The notes: generated from the sequence alone by a model not told the origin. 7,525 nt of DNA from Syntrophaceae bacterium CG2_30_49_12 (GCA_001873675.1 MNZP01000041.1:1-7525), one strand, 5' to 3'. Positions 1 to 5,721 are shown, numbered from the stretch's first letter. Made by a program: numbers and translations.

Positions 1-102
1 TGGATTCGCAACAAATCCGGAAGAGAGAAAAAAATAATGGATGAAACGACACAAAGCGCCATTGTGCAGGCATTGAGTACAAGCATAAGGGAATACTTTT
101 AG
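1..102 (+). CDS. C-terminal end of a probable N-acetylmuramoyl-L-alanine amidase (partial)
   Basis: An open frame enters from the left edge in frame 1 and ends at TAG 100-102, giving 33 residues. The tail (EKKIMDETTQSAIVQAL, then SIREYF) fits the end of Amidase_3-type cell-wall amidases, where a 'FxSNxxEEkxL' segment is followed by a helix ending in 'aIxxGIxxYF'. These zinc enzymes cleave the amide bond between MurNAc and the peptide in periplasmic peptidoglycan. No catalytic residue lies in this fragment, so the family call rests on the tail alone. The rdgB ribosome site follows only 6 bases later, so the two genes are probably cotranscribed. Another protein with a similar helical tail cannot be excluded. 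Confidence 0.4.
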   Translation, partial: WIRNKSGREKKIMDETTQSAIVQALSTSIREYF

Positions 103-108
103 ATTTTT

Positions 109-115
109 GGGGAGG
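109..115 (+). promoter_or_regulatory. Ribosome binding site that decides the rdgB start
   Basis: GGGGAGG is the only good Shine-Dalgarno sequence near the start of rdgB. It lies after the TTG at 107, so it cannot serve that codon. It is 6 bases before the in-frame CTG at 122, where homology to RdgB begins (IKIVFASKNNGK). Confidence 0.55.
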
Positions 116-121
116 GTTGGT

Positions 122-754
122 CTGATCAAGATTGTATTTGCCTCAAAAAACAATGGAAAAATAAAAGAAATTAAGGCCATGCTTGAAGGGCTTCCCGTAG
201 TTCTCCTTTCACTTAATGACTATAAGGATATTCTTGATATCATTGAAGATGGAAAGACATTCTTCGAGAATGCCCTCAAAAAGGCAAGGGTTGTCTCGGA
301 ATTTACCGGCGAGGTGGTCCTTGCTGACGATTCAGGGCTGGAGGTGGATTGTCTGGGGGGCCAACCAGGTATTTACTCATCCAGGTATGCTGGAGAAAAT
401 GCTACAGACGAGAATAATATGCGGAAGCTTCTCGAAAATTTGCGGGGTATCCCCTCCGAAAAAAGGGGAGCCTCTTTTAGATGCGTACTGGTGCTTTACC
501 AGCCGGATGGCGCCTTTGAATCCTTTGAGGGTGGATGGCGCGGGCAGATTTATGATAAACCCGTGGGAGAGAGGGGCTTCGGTTACGATCCGGTATTTTT
601 TCTGCCTGAAAAAGGTATGACGGTAGCCCAGCTCCCGCCGGAAGTGAAAAACACGATCAGCCATCGGGCACAGGCATTTCATAAACTCAAAAAGAGTTTT
701 AAAAAACATGTTCTGAGTGAAGTCGAGGGAACGGGGCGTAGCGCAGCCTGGTAG
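122..754 (+). CDS. rdgB: RdgB/HAM1-type non-canonical purine NTP pyrophosphatase
   Basis: The enzyme hydrolyses ITP, dITP and XTP to monophosphate and pyrophosphate in the cytoplasm and so keeps deaminated purines out of DNA and RNA. Family marks in order: the N-terminal nucleotide loop ASKNNGK (about residues 7-13), FFENALKKA (47-55), ADDSGLEVD (68-76), the GFGYDPVF loop and the C-terminal ISHRAQAF. Start: the conventional longest frame begins at TTG 107 (five more residues), but the ribosome site at 109-115 and the homology favour a rare CTG start at 122. The C-terminus is odd. Family members normally end soon after the 'HRxxAxxxLxxx' helix, but here about 17 more residues follow, including HVLSEVEG, and the stop TAG 752-754 lies inside the D-loop of tRNA-Pro. 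The fold core is complete, so the enzyme is probably active. Confidence 0.95.
   Translation: MIKIVFASKNNGKIKEIKAMLEGLPVVLLSLNDYKDILDIIEDGKTFFENALKKARVVSEFTGEVVLADDSGLEVDCLGGQPGIYSSRYAGENATDENNMRKLLENLRGIPSEKRGASFRCVLVLYQPDGAFESFEGGWRGQIYDKPVGERGFGYDPVFFLPEKGMTVAQLPPEVKNTISHRAQAFHKLKKSFKKHVLSEVEGTGRSAAW
707..728 (+). repeat. Short dispersed-repeat-like tail at the end of rdgB (encodes HVLSEVEG)
   Basis: This 22-base stretch gives HVLSEVEG in the rdgB frame and replaces the usual stop region of the gene. From memory, VLSEVEG tails recur at the ends of unrelated predicted proteins in genomes of uncultured bacteria, which points to an intergenic repeat translated by read-through. There is only one copy in this window, so the repeat status is recalled rather than shown. 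Confidence 0.35.
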
Positions 755-808
755 CGCGCCTGCTTTGGGAGCAGGATGTCGCAGGTTCAAATCCTGCCGC
801 CCCGACCA
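732..808 (+). tRNA. tRNA-Pro (anticodon UGG), CCA encoded
   Basis: The acceptor arms CGGGGCG (732-738) and CGCCCCG (798-804) pair fully, followed by A73 and an encoded CCA (806-808). The anticodon stem CCTGC/GCAGG carries the loop TTTGGGA, with anticodon TGG read as proline. The T-arm contains GGTTCAAATCC. The length of 77 bases is normal. Its first 23 bases overlap the predicted rdgB reading frame, so the tRNA is probably cut from a transcript shared with rdgB or made from a promoter inside rdgB. Confidence 0.97.
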
Positions 809-1058
809 AACGTGACCTCAGTGTTAAATTGACCACAGGGAAAGAATTGCTATTGCTTATCGAAGACCTTGACAAAATAAAAAGAATATCCATAATATAT
901 AATGGATCTTTTGTGGTATTCACTTCAGACAACTGGATAAAAAGCTGATCAGGATATGAACAGATAAGTGTTCAAACCATGCTCAGTTTGCTTACCTGCA
1001 ATAGTATCGGCGTTTCTAAGTCAACTTCCTTTTCGACGATAAAAGCAGTGAATGAGTG

Positions 1059-1109
1059 TAATGGGCAGAGTTGTTCTCAAGACCCATTAGTTCGGCACGT
1101 TTTTTGAGA
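1059..1109 (+). promoter_or_regulatory. Possible alternative leader hairpins before the glycosyltransferase
   Basis: TAATGGG (1059-1065) can pair with CCCATTA (1083-1089), with an inner GAG/CTC pairing. TCTCAA (1075-1080) can instead pair with TTGAGA (1104-1109). The two stems overlap and exclude each other. The second would cover the weak purine-rich site GAGAGGA (1105-1111) ahead of ATG 1123. A regulatory role is only a guess. Confidence 0.2.
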
Positions 1110-1136
1110 GGAATGTAACGATATGAAACTAAAGAA

Positions 1137-1145
1137 GGGAGGTGA
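1137..1145 (+). promoter_or_regulatory. Strong ribosome binding site setting a GTG start at 1153
   Basis: GGGAGGTGA is almost a perfect anti-Shine-Dalgarno match, 7 bases before GTG 1153. It lies inside the longer frame that starts at ATG 1123, so it favours the internal GTG as the main start. Confidence 0.7.
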
Positions 1146-1152
1146 TTTTGGC

Positions 1153-2427
1153 GTGCGTATCCTTATGTTTGGATGGGAGTTTCCACCTTATGCGAGCGGC
1201 GGCCTGGGTACGGCCTGTTTCGGTATCACAAAGGCCCTGACGGGGCTTGGTCATGAGATTACCTTTGTTTTACCGAGAATAAAAGGTGAGAGGCAACCGT
1301 TGCATGTGGAACTGCTTTCCGCCTCAGAAGTTCCTCTCTTGGGTCAATATTTTGACAAAGATATCTTCAAGTTGTTGGATATTAAATTGGTCAGTGCTAT
1401 CCTCCGTCCCTATCTTGGCGAGGGCCAGTATAGCACTTTGCTCAGACGGTTAGGCGAGGGGGGCGAAAGAGAAACAGGGGAGAGGGGGTTTCTTGATATC
1501 TCCGGAGACTATGGTACCGACCTGATTTCCGAGGTATGGAGGTATGGAATGGTAGCCGGCGCCATTGCTCAAGATCTGTCATTCGATGTAATCCATGCCC
1601 ATGACTGGATGACGGTCTTTGCCGGTCTCCATGCCAGAGAGGTTAGTGGAAAACCCTTTATTCTTCACATTCATTCTCTTGAGTTTGACCGGAGCGGCGA
1701 AAACATCAATCGGGAAATTTTTGATATCGAGAGGAAAGGCTTGACAGAAGCCGATCACGTTATTGCCGTCAGCTATTACACGAAGGATATGATTGTCAAC
1801 CGTTACGGAATTCCTCCTGAGAAGATATCTGTCGTCCATAACGCCGTTTCCCGCTGCGAGGGGGAAAGGATTTATCACGTGGAAAACGGGAAAGGGCGGA
1901 AGATTGTCCTGTTTCTTGGGAGGATCACCTTTCAAAAGGGTCCTGATTACTTTGTCGAGGCAGCGGCAAAGGTTATAAAGGCAATGCCGGAAGTAACGTT
2001 CGTGATGGCAGGGGCAGGTGACATGATGCCCCGGATGATTGAACGTGTTGCCGAGCTTGGGATTGGAGAGCATTTTCACTTTACCGGTTTTCTTAGGGGA
2101 ACTGAAGTTGAACTGATTTATACCATGAGTGATCTGTATGTTATGCCGAGTGTATCCGAACCTTTTGGTATCTCTCCCCTTGAGGCGATGATGTACGATG
2201 TGCCGGTGATTATCTCCAAACAGTCCGGGGTGTCAGAGATCATGCACCATGTCCTGAAGGTTGATTTTTGGGACGTGAATGAGATGGCCAACAAGATCAT
2301 TACCGCTTTAAAATACCCTGCACTGACCGACGAGATTCTCGTAAGGTCTCGCGAAGAACTCCGGGATATCTGCTGGGAGAAGGCTGCGGAGAGGATCGCC
2401 GATGTCTATCGGCGCTTGTTGAATTGA
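1153..2427 (+). CDS. GT4 glycosyltransferase, glycogen/starch-synthase-like
   Basis: A 424-residue GT-B protein that probably transfers glucose from a nucleotide sugar to an alpha-glucan or similar acceptor in the cytoplasm. Visible marks: N-terminal MFGWEFPP and GGLGTA (16-21; compare the KxGGLGDV loop of glycogen synthases), HAHDW (148-152), FLGRITFQKGPDYF opening the second Rossmann domain, and SEPFGISPLE (about 335-344) with the two glutamates of the EX7E motif. No signal peptide or membrane segment is seen. Start: GTG 1153 has the GGGAGGTGA site and homologues start near MRxLMFGWEFPP; ATG 1123 would add ten residues. A purine-rich patch (about 1450-1490, residues GEGGERETGERG) looks like a low-complexity insertion. 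hsp20 follows after 27 bases and may be cotranscribed. True substrate unknown; it could instead make a surface or storage polysaccharide. Confidence 0.85.
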   Translation: MRILMFGWEFPPYASGGLGTACFGITKALTGLGHEITFVLPRIKGERQPLHVELLSASEVPLLGQYFDKDIFKLLDIKLVSAILRPYLGEGQYSTLLRRLGEGGERETGERGFLDISGDYGTDLISEVWRYGMVAGAIAQDLSFDVIHAHDWMTVFAGLHAREVSGKPFILHIHSLEFDRSGENINREIFDIERKGLTEADHVIAVSYYTKDMIVNRYGIPPEKISVVHNAVSRCEGERIYHVENGKGRKIVLFLGRITFQKGPDYFVEAAAKVIKAMPEVTFVMAGAGDMMPRMIERVAELGIGEHFHFTGFLRGTEVELIYTMSDLYVMPSVSEPFGISPLEAMMYDVPVIISKQSGVSEIMHHVLKVDFWDVNEMANKIITALKYPALTDEILVRSREELRDICWEKAAERIADVYRRLLN

Positions 2428-2454
2428 TGATCTCAAATGTATGAAAGGAGGGTG

Positions 2455-2887
2455 ATGATCTTATTTCAGCGAGAGATGAACCGGTTGTTCGATGATTTCT
2501 TCCAGAGGTTTGATGTTACACCTTTTGGCGCCCTGGAGGAGCGGTTTGGGGGGTTTCTCTCCTTCCATTGATCTCAAAGAAGATGATAAGGAGGTCAGCA
2601 TCAAGGCTGAACTTCCCGGTATTGATGAAAAAGATATCGAGGTATTGCTTTCCGATGATGCTCTAACCATCAAGGGAGAGAAAAAAGAGGAAAAGGAGGA
2701 AAAGGGAAAGGATTATTACCACATGGAGAGGACATATGGTTCCTTTAACCGTGTGGTCCCCCTGCCGTTGGGCGTTGATACGACAAATGCCGAAGCGCAT
2801 TTTAAGAACTGTGTCCTCAGCATTAAGCTTCCCAAGACTGAGGAGGCGAAGGCAAAGGGAAGGAAAATCCCTATCAAGGCCGAATAA
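2455..2887 (+). CDS. Hsp20/alpha-crystallin small heat-shock protein, broken by a +1 frameshift
   Basis: Small heat-shock proteins bind unfolding proteins in the cytoplasm without using ATP. AAGGAGG (2445-2451) precedes ATG 2455, which opens MILFQREMNRLFDDFFQRF, a normal Hsp20 N-terminus. This frame would end at TGA 2569. The alpha-crystallin domain (PSIDLKEDDKEVSIKAELPGI onward, then LTIKGEKK, ERTYGSFNR, NCVLSIKLPK) lies one frame over. Removing one G from the run of six at 2548-2553 joins them as ERFGG-FSPSIDL, about 143 residues, the usual family length. The internal ATG at 2492 would give only a shortened 131-residue product with a nonsense N-terminus. The cause is either a real frameshift mutation, a sequencing error in the homopolymer, or less likely programmed frameshifting. 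All family motifs downstream are intact, which argues for a recent or artificial change. Confidence 0.85.
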
Positions 2888-2915
2888 TCAATTCCCCAAC
2901 CTCATTTGAAAACAT

Positions 2916-2943
2916 CCCCTTCCCCCCCCCCTGGGGGAAGGGG
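2916..2943. terminator. Bidirectional GC-rich hairpin between hsp20 and yjbQ
   Basis: CCCCTTCCCCC (2916-2926) and GGGGGAAGGGG (2933-2943) form an 11-bp perfect stem with a six-base loop, placed between two convergent stops (2887 plus, 2948 minus). The T-tract is poor on both sides (GATGTTTTC on the minus side), so termination strength is uncertain, but the position fits a shared terminator. Confidence 0.65.
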
Positions 2944-2947
2944 TATA

Positions 2948-3346
2948 CTATTCCGTGGGAATCAGTTTCACAAATACCTTTCTGCTCCTCGGGCCATCAA
3001 ATTCACAGAAGAAAATAGACTGCCATGTGCCGAGGATAAGATCACCGTTTTCTATAATGATGGCCTCTGATACGCCAATAAGAGAAGATTTTATGTGCGC
3101 GGCAGCGTTCCCTTCCCTGTGCCGGTAGTTGCCGTTGAGGGGGACGAGCCGATCGAGCCCCATAATGATGTCTCTTCCTACATCAGGATCGGCGTTTTCG
3201 TTAATCGTAACAGCGGCAGTGGTATGAGGGACGAAGACGTGGCAAATCCCACTTTTAATCTTACTCTCTTTCAGGAGATCCCTCACCTGCCTGGTAATAT
3301 CGAGCATTTCAAATCTTGAATTAGTCCTCACAGCAAACTGGATCAC
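2948..3346 (-). CDS. yjbQ: YjbQ/UPF0047 family protein
   Basis: A 132-residue cytoplasmic protein of the YjbQ family; E. coli YjbQ has been reported to have weak thiamine-phosphate-synthase activity, but the physiological role is unsettled. Family motifs are all present: VPHTTAAVTINENADPDV (39-56, with H41 and E50), a HREGNAAAHIKSSLIG segment (76-91, with H76, N80 and H84, a probable metal or ligand cluster) and GTWQ-x2-FFCEFDGPR (106-120). The length is typical. The start is GTG at 3346-3344, supported by AAGGGAG on the minus strand (plus 3354-3360). The gene converges on hsp20. The methylase remnant ends only 17 bases upstream, so the present promoter may lie in foreign or remnant DNA. Confidence 0.93.
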   Translation of the reverse strand: MIQFAVRTNSRFEMLDITRQVRDLLKESKIKSGICHVFVPHTTAAVTINENADPDVGRDIIMGLDRLVPLNGNYRHREGNAAAHIKSSLIGVSEAIIIENGDLILGTWQSIFFCEFDGPRSRKVFVKLIPTE

Positions 3347-3363
3347 ATCTTAACTCCCTTTTT

Positions 3364-3483
3364 TCATCTCCCCCGATCATCCCCTTTTTCGGCCACGCCC
3401 ACATATCGTCCTGGATTTAGGCTATAGCCCTGGGCTTCAATTTCCCTTATCGTGGCCGCCCTATACAGACCGGGAAGAGAAGT
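3364..3483 (-). pseudogene. Remnant of a type I restriction-modification DNA methylase C-terminus (HsdM-like)
   Basis: Reading on the minus strand after the in-frame stop at 3486-3484, 39 codons run to TGA 3366-3364. They contain PGLYRAATIREI followed by AQGYSLNPGRYVGVAEK. This matches the end of HsdM-type N6-adenine methylases, which typically close with 'PGfCKxATxEEIxxxGYxLxPGRYVG'. There is no start codon or ribosome site, the catalytic NPPF domain is absent, and no hsdS or hsdR follows. This is the last stub of a deleted modification subunit. The ATPase stop is 51 bases upstream and yjbQ begins 17 bases downstream. Confidence 0.75.
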
Positions 3484-3536
3484 TCAATGGCATGTCGCAT
3501 ACGGGTGGTACCTTCCGAAAAATCCCTGCTCATGAG

Positions 3537-4727
3537 TCACCTCAGCCACTGGTCCGGCGGTATCAGAAGAAATTCCTGCCACGGAAGCCCCTGGTCGCCA
3601 ATCAACAATTTTTTTCTGACTGGAAAGGTCTTGGCAAAAGCATCCATTCCCGGCAGACTGACGGCTTTTCTGCCGCTCTTCACCTCAATGGCAATCAGTA
3701 TATTGCCTTTGCTGACGACAAAATCCACTTCGCGATTCCGTTCCCGCCAGTAGAAAAGCTCCGCCCCCGTTCTCTGGAGGCCATTGGCCAGCGTTGCGCC
3801 GATGGCCGATTCGATCAGATGCCCCCAGTATTCCCGGTTCTTCAAGGCTACATCGAAATCAATTCCCGATTGCGCCGTCATCAGTGCCGTATTGAGGACC
3901 TGGAGTTTGGGACTGGAACCCCTTTGCCGGACGATGTGCCCCCCATATTTGGGCACCCCTATCAGCATACCGGCCCCTGACAATAATTGTAAATAATGGG
4001 CGAGAGTCGTCGTGTTGCCGGCATCCTGAAGTTGCCCCAGCATCTTCTGAAAGGAGAGCACCTGCCCGGAGAAGGTGCAACCCAACTCAAAAAGCCGCCG
4101 CAGAAGGGCAGGTTTGTCCACCCGCCTCATGAGCAGGATATCCCGTGAAATGGTTGTTTCGATGAGGGAATCCCTGATATAGTTCGCCCATCTTTGCGGT
4201 TCGCCGATCAGTTCGGCGCCGCCCGGATACCCCCCGTAAAAAACGTATTGCTCCACATTCCAGTCGAAGGCCTCCTTCATCTCCGGGTAAGACCAGTGGA
4301 CAACAGGAATCAGCTCGAACCGCCCCGCAAGACTCTCCGTTAAACCACTCTGTATCAGGAGGGGAGATGATCCCAGGAGGATCACCTGCAGGGAAAGGCC
4401 TGCTGCCGTGTCTTCATCCCATAGGCGTTTTACGACCTCTGACCAGTTGCTTATTTTTTGCACTTCATCCATGACCAGCAGGGCTTTTTGCGGTTCCGTT
4501 GCCTTCGCCTTCATACGAGCCGCTTCCCATTGCTGCTCGATCCAACTTACGCTTTTCAGGGCCGGTTCATCGGCGGAGGCATAGTGGTTCGGCAGGTCAA
4601 GTCCGGCCATTAACTGCTGGGCCAGAGTGGTCTTGCCGGTTTGCCGGGGTCCCACAATAACCTGCATAAATCGGCGGGATTCTGTGATTCTCTTTTCAAT
4701 AATGTTCAGGATTGGTCGTTTAAACAC
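3537..4727 (-). CDS. AAA_14/DUF4143 ATPase
   Basis: A 396-residue predicted ATP-binding protein of the widespread but poorly understood AAA_14 plus DUF4143 family. The N-terminal P-loop domain shows Walker A GPRQTGKT (26-33), Walker B LLVMDEVQK (D87, E88) and a sensor-like VILLGSSPLL. The middle and C-terminal DUF4143 part includes YGGYPG, a winged-helix-like stretch (LSGAGMLIGVPKYGG) and a PD-(D/E)XK-like ending: EVDFVV (D335) and IEVKSG (E348, K350). The residues fit a nuclease-like fold, but activity is unproven. The start is GTG 4727-4725, with an in-frame stop (TGA) two codons upstream and no clear Shine-Dalgarno. A promoter overlapped by a palindrome lies 40-70 bases upstream. Members are usually solitary, mobile accessory genes with suggested toxin-, defence- or regulation-like roles; none can be assigned here. 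Confidence 0.9.
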   Translation of the reverse strand: MFKRPILNIIEKRITESRRFMQVIVGPRQTGKTTLAQQLMAGLDLPNHYASADEPALKSVSWIEQQWEAARMKAKATEPQKALLVMDEVQKISNWSEVVKRLWDEDTAAGLSLQVILLGSSPLLIQSGLTESLAGRFELIPVVHWSYPEMKEAFDWNVEQYVFYGGYPGGAELIGEPQRWANYIRDSLIETTISRDILLMRRVDKPALLRRLFELGCTFSGQVLSFQKMLGQLQDAGNTTTLAHYLQLLSGAGMLIGVPKYGGHIVRQRGSSPKLQVLNTALMTAQSGIDFDVALKNREYWGHLIESAIGATLANGLQRTGAELFYWRERNREVDFVVSKGNILIAIEVKSGRKAVSLPGMDAFAKTFPVRKKLLIGDQGLPWQEFLLIPPDQWLR

Positions 4728-4764
4728 CCATCATATCCATTACTTAACAATTTACTTAATAAGG

Positions 4765-4800
4765 TGAGTAAATTTACTCAAGACAGCGGGTAAATGTCAA
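4765..4800 (-). promoter_or_regulatory. Sigma70-type promoter of the ATPase gene, overlapped by a 16-bp palindrome
   Basis: On the minus strand a perfect -35 TTGACA (plus 4795-4800) is followed after 18 bases by TAAATT (plus 4771-4776; four of six matches to TATAAT). The -10 sits inside TGAGTAAATTTACTCA (4765-4780), a perfect 16-bp palindrome. Further TTTACT-like half sites lie at 4751-4756. The layout is what a repressor operator would look like; the regulator is unknown, and the ATPase itself is a candidate. Confidence 0.6.
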
Positions 4801-4840
4801 GAAAATTATCCACTCTGTCCATTGCTTACCCACATGGATT

Positions 4841-5413
4841 TTATTTGATCATGCGCAGGGCCATGTTCGTATTTTCCGAGTCAAATTTGTCAGGATCGAA
4901 TTCGCCGCCGACCCATTCAAGCAAACTGTCGTGCTCTTCATGTTCGGGATCGCTGATGGCGGCGGGGAAATCGGCGTATCCCCAGACCCCGCCCACATCT
5001 TCCGGCGGACAGGCGCCCTTTCCTGCCAGACACAGAGGGTGCTTCATCTCCGGGTCAGGTGGCAGGATCTTTTCCACGAGGATCTGATGCTCCCAGCCGT
5101 CGCCGAAATCATAGTCATAAATGAATTTCATCTTTTCCGACGGCGCGATCTGTTCCAGCCGCACCCTCCGGGAGTCCCGATCCCCCGAATCCCCCCAGTC
5201 CGTGCCGGGCTCCGGCAGGCTGTAACACTCTCTTCCCACCCTAAAGCAGTGCAGATGGCTTTCTGTCCAGCCCATGGCGTACTGTACAACCCGATGCAGG
5301 CGGGCCAATGTATAATAACCCGGCACCAGAACGCGCCGCCAGATGGCTGGCTTGAAGTCCTTCAACGTAATCTTGATTTGATAAACCGGTCCGATTTCCT
5401 TCTTTTGTGGCAT
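4841..5413 (-). CDS. Plasmid pRiA4b ORF-3-like family protein
   Basis: A 190-residue protein of the pRiA4b ORF-3-like family (PF07929), common in mobile and accessory DNA; its function is not known. Family marks: VYQIKITLKDFKPAIWRRV near the N-terminus, TLARLHRVVQYAMGW with SHLHCF, then FIYDYDFGDGWEHQILVEKI, and a cysteine/proline segment (PLCLAGKGACPPEDVGG) ending in a WGY-containing tail. No signal peptide is seen. The start ATG 5413 is preceded by AAGGAGG at a 5-base spacing; a longer frame to 5458 would only translate the repeat upstream. The upstream inverted repeat begins right next to the ribosome site, so the promoter must lie in or before that repeat. It shares strand with the ATPase gene, but that gene has its own promoter. 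Confidence 0.88.
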   Translation of the reverse strand: MPQKKEIGPVYQIKITLKDFKPAIWRRVLVPGYYTLARLHRVVQYAMGWTESHLHCFRVGRECYSLPEPGTDWGDSGDRDSRRVRLEQIAPSEKMKFIYDYDFGDGWEHQILVEKILPPDPEMKHPLCLAGKGACPPEDVGGVWGYADFPAAISDPEHEEHDSLLEWVGGEFDPDKFDSENTNMALRMIK

Positions 5414-5418
5414 GATAA

Positions 5419-5425
5419 CCTCCTT
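5419..5425 (-). promoter_or_regulatory. Strong ribosome binding site of the pRiA4b-like gene
   Basis: AAGGAGG on the minus strand, five bases before ATG 5413, decides this start against the upstream in-frame codon at 5458. Confidence 0.8.
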
Positions 5426-5569
5426 GTAACTATTCAGGTTCAAAGTTCCGGGGTTCACGGTTCAAGGTTAGACGTGGATTCCTGTTGCTGGCTATCTCAA
5501 GAAATATAAAGAGCGCAAGCCAATCAGCCGTGAACCCTGAACCGTGAACCTGACAACCTGAGTAGTTAC
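5426..5569. repeat. 144-bp inverted-repeat element (MITE-like)
   Basis: GTAACTATTCAGGTT (5426-5440) and AACCTGAGTAGTTAC (5555-5569) are inverted copies matching at 14 of 15 positions. Inside them both arms carry GGTTCA-type heptads in opposite orientation (5451-5469 and 5528-5550), so imperfect complementarity reaches about 45 bases per arm around a central spacer of about 55 bases. No gene is inside. This structure fits a small non-autonomous element or a folded repeat; no target-site duplication is obvious. Confidence 0.5.
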
Positions 5570-5625
5570 AAAACTCATATATATCCTTCGTGTCTTAGTG
5601 CCTTGGTGGCTACCTGAACAGTTAC
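5557..5625. repeat. Direct repeats of a CCTGANYAGTTAC motif around a second repeat type
   Basis: CCTGAGTAGTTAC (5557-5569) and CCTGAACAGTTAC (5613-5625) are direct copies differing at two positions; the inverted third copy is at 5426-5438. Between them, 5585-5610 reads on the minus strand as CCACCAAGGCACTAAGACAC followed by GAAGG, a type of short intergenic repeat I recall from many bacterial genomes. The copies lie just downstream of tRNA-Leu. Confidence 0.45.
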
Positions 5626-5634
5626 GATTTTTCT

Positions 5635-5721
5635 TGGTGCCGAAGCCGGGATTTGAACCCGGACAGGCATACGCCCACTAGACCCTGAACCTAGCGCGTC
5701 TACCAATTCCGCCACTTCGGC
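5635..5721 (-). tRNA. tRNA-Leu (anticodon CAG), CCA encoded
   Basis: On the minus strand GCCGAAG (from 5721) pairs with CTTCGGC, followed by A and an encoded CCA ending at 5635. The D-arm is GGCGGAATTGGTAGACGC, the anticodon stem CTAGG/TCTAG with loop TTCAGGG gives CAG, and a long variable arm plus GGTTCAAATCCC follow. The 87-base length and long variable arm are typical of a class II leucine tRNA. It has its own promoter at 5755-5783. Its 3' end faces the accessory region. Confidence 0.97.

Larger units (their letters stand above)
809..1152. other. Gene-poor stretch between tRNA-Pro and the glycosyltransferase
   Basis: No convincing gene is visible in these 344 bases. An open frame leads from the end of the tRNA to TGA 946-948 and could give up to about 45 residues (GKELLLLIEDLDKIKRIS near its middle). 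It looks protein-like but has no ribosome site before the possible TTG start at 829 and no family I recognise; it may be a gene remnant. From 949 onward I see no reliable -35/-10 pair. A hairpin (1059-1089) and a T-run (1100-1105) lie just before the glycosyltransferase. Confidence 0.5.

Noticed and set aside
377..932. Minus-strand open frames across rdgB and tRNA-Pro
   Set aside because: They are antisense to rdgB and to the tRNA, show no family motif and have no ribosome site.
3421..3435. Short overlapping palindromes (GGCTATAGCC and GCCCTGGGC)
   Set aside because: They fall inside the HsdM-like codons, are short and have no promoter or terminator context; probably chance.
4818..4838. Weak hairpin TCCAT/ATGGA after the pRiA4b-like gene
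   Set aside because: Only five base pairs with an 11-base loop and no T-tract; not enough to call a terminator.
4794..5509. Plus-strand open frames opposite the pRiA4b-like gene
   Set aside because: The minus-strand gene has clear family motifs and a strong ribosome site; the plus frames are shadows in a G+C-rich region.
5426..5625. CRISPR-like array
   Set aside because: The repeated units are short, in mixed orientation and irregularly spaced, with no cas genes nearby.
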